The notes under the pieces are model-generated. The model saw only the letters and a list, made by a program, of their open reading frames with translations. It was not told the origin of the DNA and made no database searches. This document shows positions 7,393-7,406 of a stretch of DNA of 7,406 bases, piece after piece (the first letter of the stretch is position 1; the number at the start of each line of letters is the position of its first letter). The position numbers were made by a program, and so were the translations under genes. Origin of the DNA: Planctomycetota bacterium (GTDB taxonomy: Bacteria; Planctomycetota; UBA1135; GCA-002686595); assembly GCA_021776885.1 (NCBI GenBank), contig JAJFFA010000122.1, positions 1 through 7,406 on the forward strand, read 5' to 3'.

Positions 7393-7406
7393 TGGCCGAT
7401 AGGCAC

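Noticed and set aside
7395..7401. GCCGATA, resembling the -10 of flagellar sigma-28 promoters
   Set aside because: No TAAA-type -35 lies about 15 bases upstream, and the downstream gene is not in the window.
7262..7402. selB TGA read as selenocysteine, with the frame open to TAG 7400-7402
   Set aside because: The SelB C-terminus is already complete, and stop-free frames of this length are common at this GC content.
7107..7406. Minus-strand open frame starting with GTG at the right edge
   Set aside because: Low-complexity Gly/Pro/Arg/Ser product that overlaps the end of selB; no family features.

Overview
This window is very GC-rich (about 70% by eye) and densely coding. It carries a conserved bacterial information-processing neighbourhood: the 3' end of a probable DNA primase gene (dnaG), the housekeeping sigma factor gene (rpoD), a coiled-coil/zinc-ribbon protein of the FlgZ/CdsZ (DUF164) type, a secreted outer-membrane beta-barrel protein, a TIGR01212-type (YhcC/YtqA) radical SAM protein, and the selenocysteine-specific elongation factor SelB. 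The sigma factor has a long non-conserved region with an FDRTLKV stretch that resembles planctomycete RpoD proteins as I remember them. With the outer-membrane protein and SelB, this suggests a deep-branching, high-GC Gram-negative bacterium, most likely in the Planctomycetota. The assignment is an inference.

Layout: dnaG (partial), rpoD and the zinc-ribbon gene lie on the + strand from the left edge to 3086. The dnaG stop and the rpoD start are 7 bases apart, so these two are probably co-transcribed and perhaps translationally coupled. Two stem-loops, one very strong, separate rpoD from the zinc-ribbon gene. A 121-base convergent gap follows. The minus strand then carries the radical SAM gene followed by the barrel gene, 45 bases apart. 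The radical SAM gene is divergent from selB, sharing a 37-base gap, and selB runs rightward to 7264. The last 142 bases are non-coding, with two strong hairpins and a 10-bp palindrome.

Functionally, dnaG-rpoD is the replication/transcription-initiation core. SelB implies that the organism decodes UGA as selenocysteine, but selA, selC and selD are not in this window. Its divergent neighbour belongs to a radical SAM family for which a tRNA-modification role has been proposed. None of the five start codons has a clear Shine-Dalgarno sequence. Two starts (selB, radical SAM) have a -10-like hexamer 6-8 bases upstream, which suggests leaderless transcripts. I see no mobile element, CRISPR array, tRNA or rRNA, and no clear new biological system. 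The findings are second-look details in an otherwise ordinary housekeeping region.
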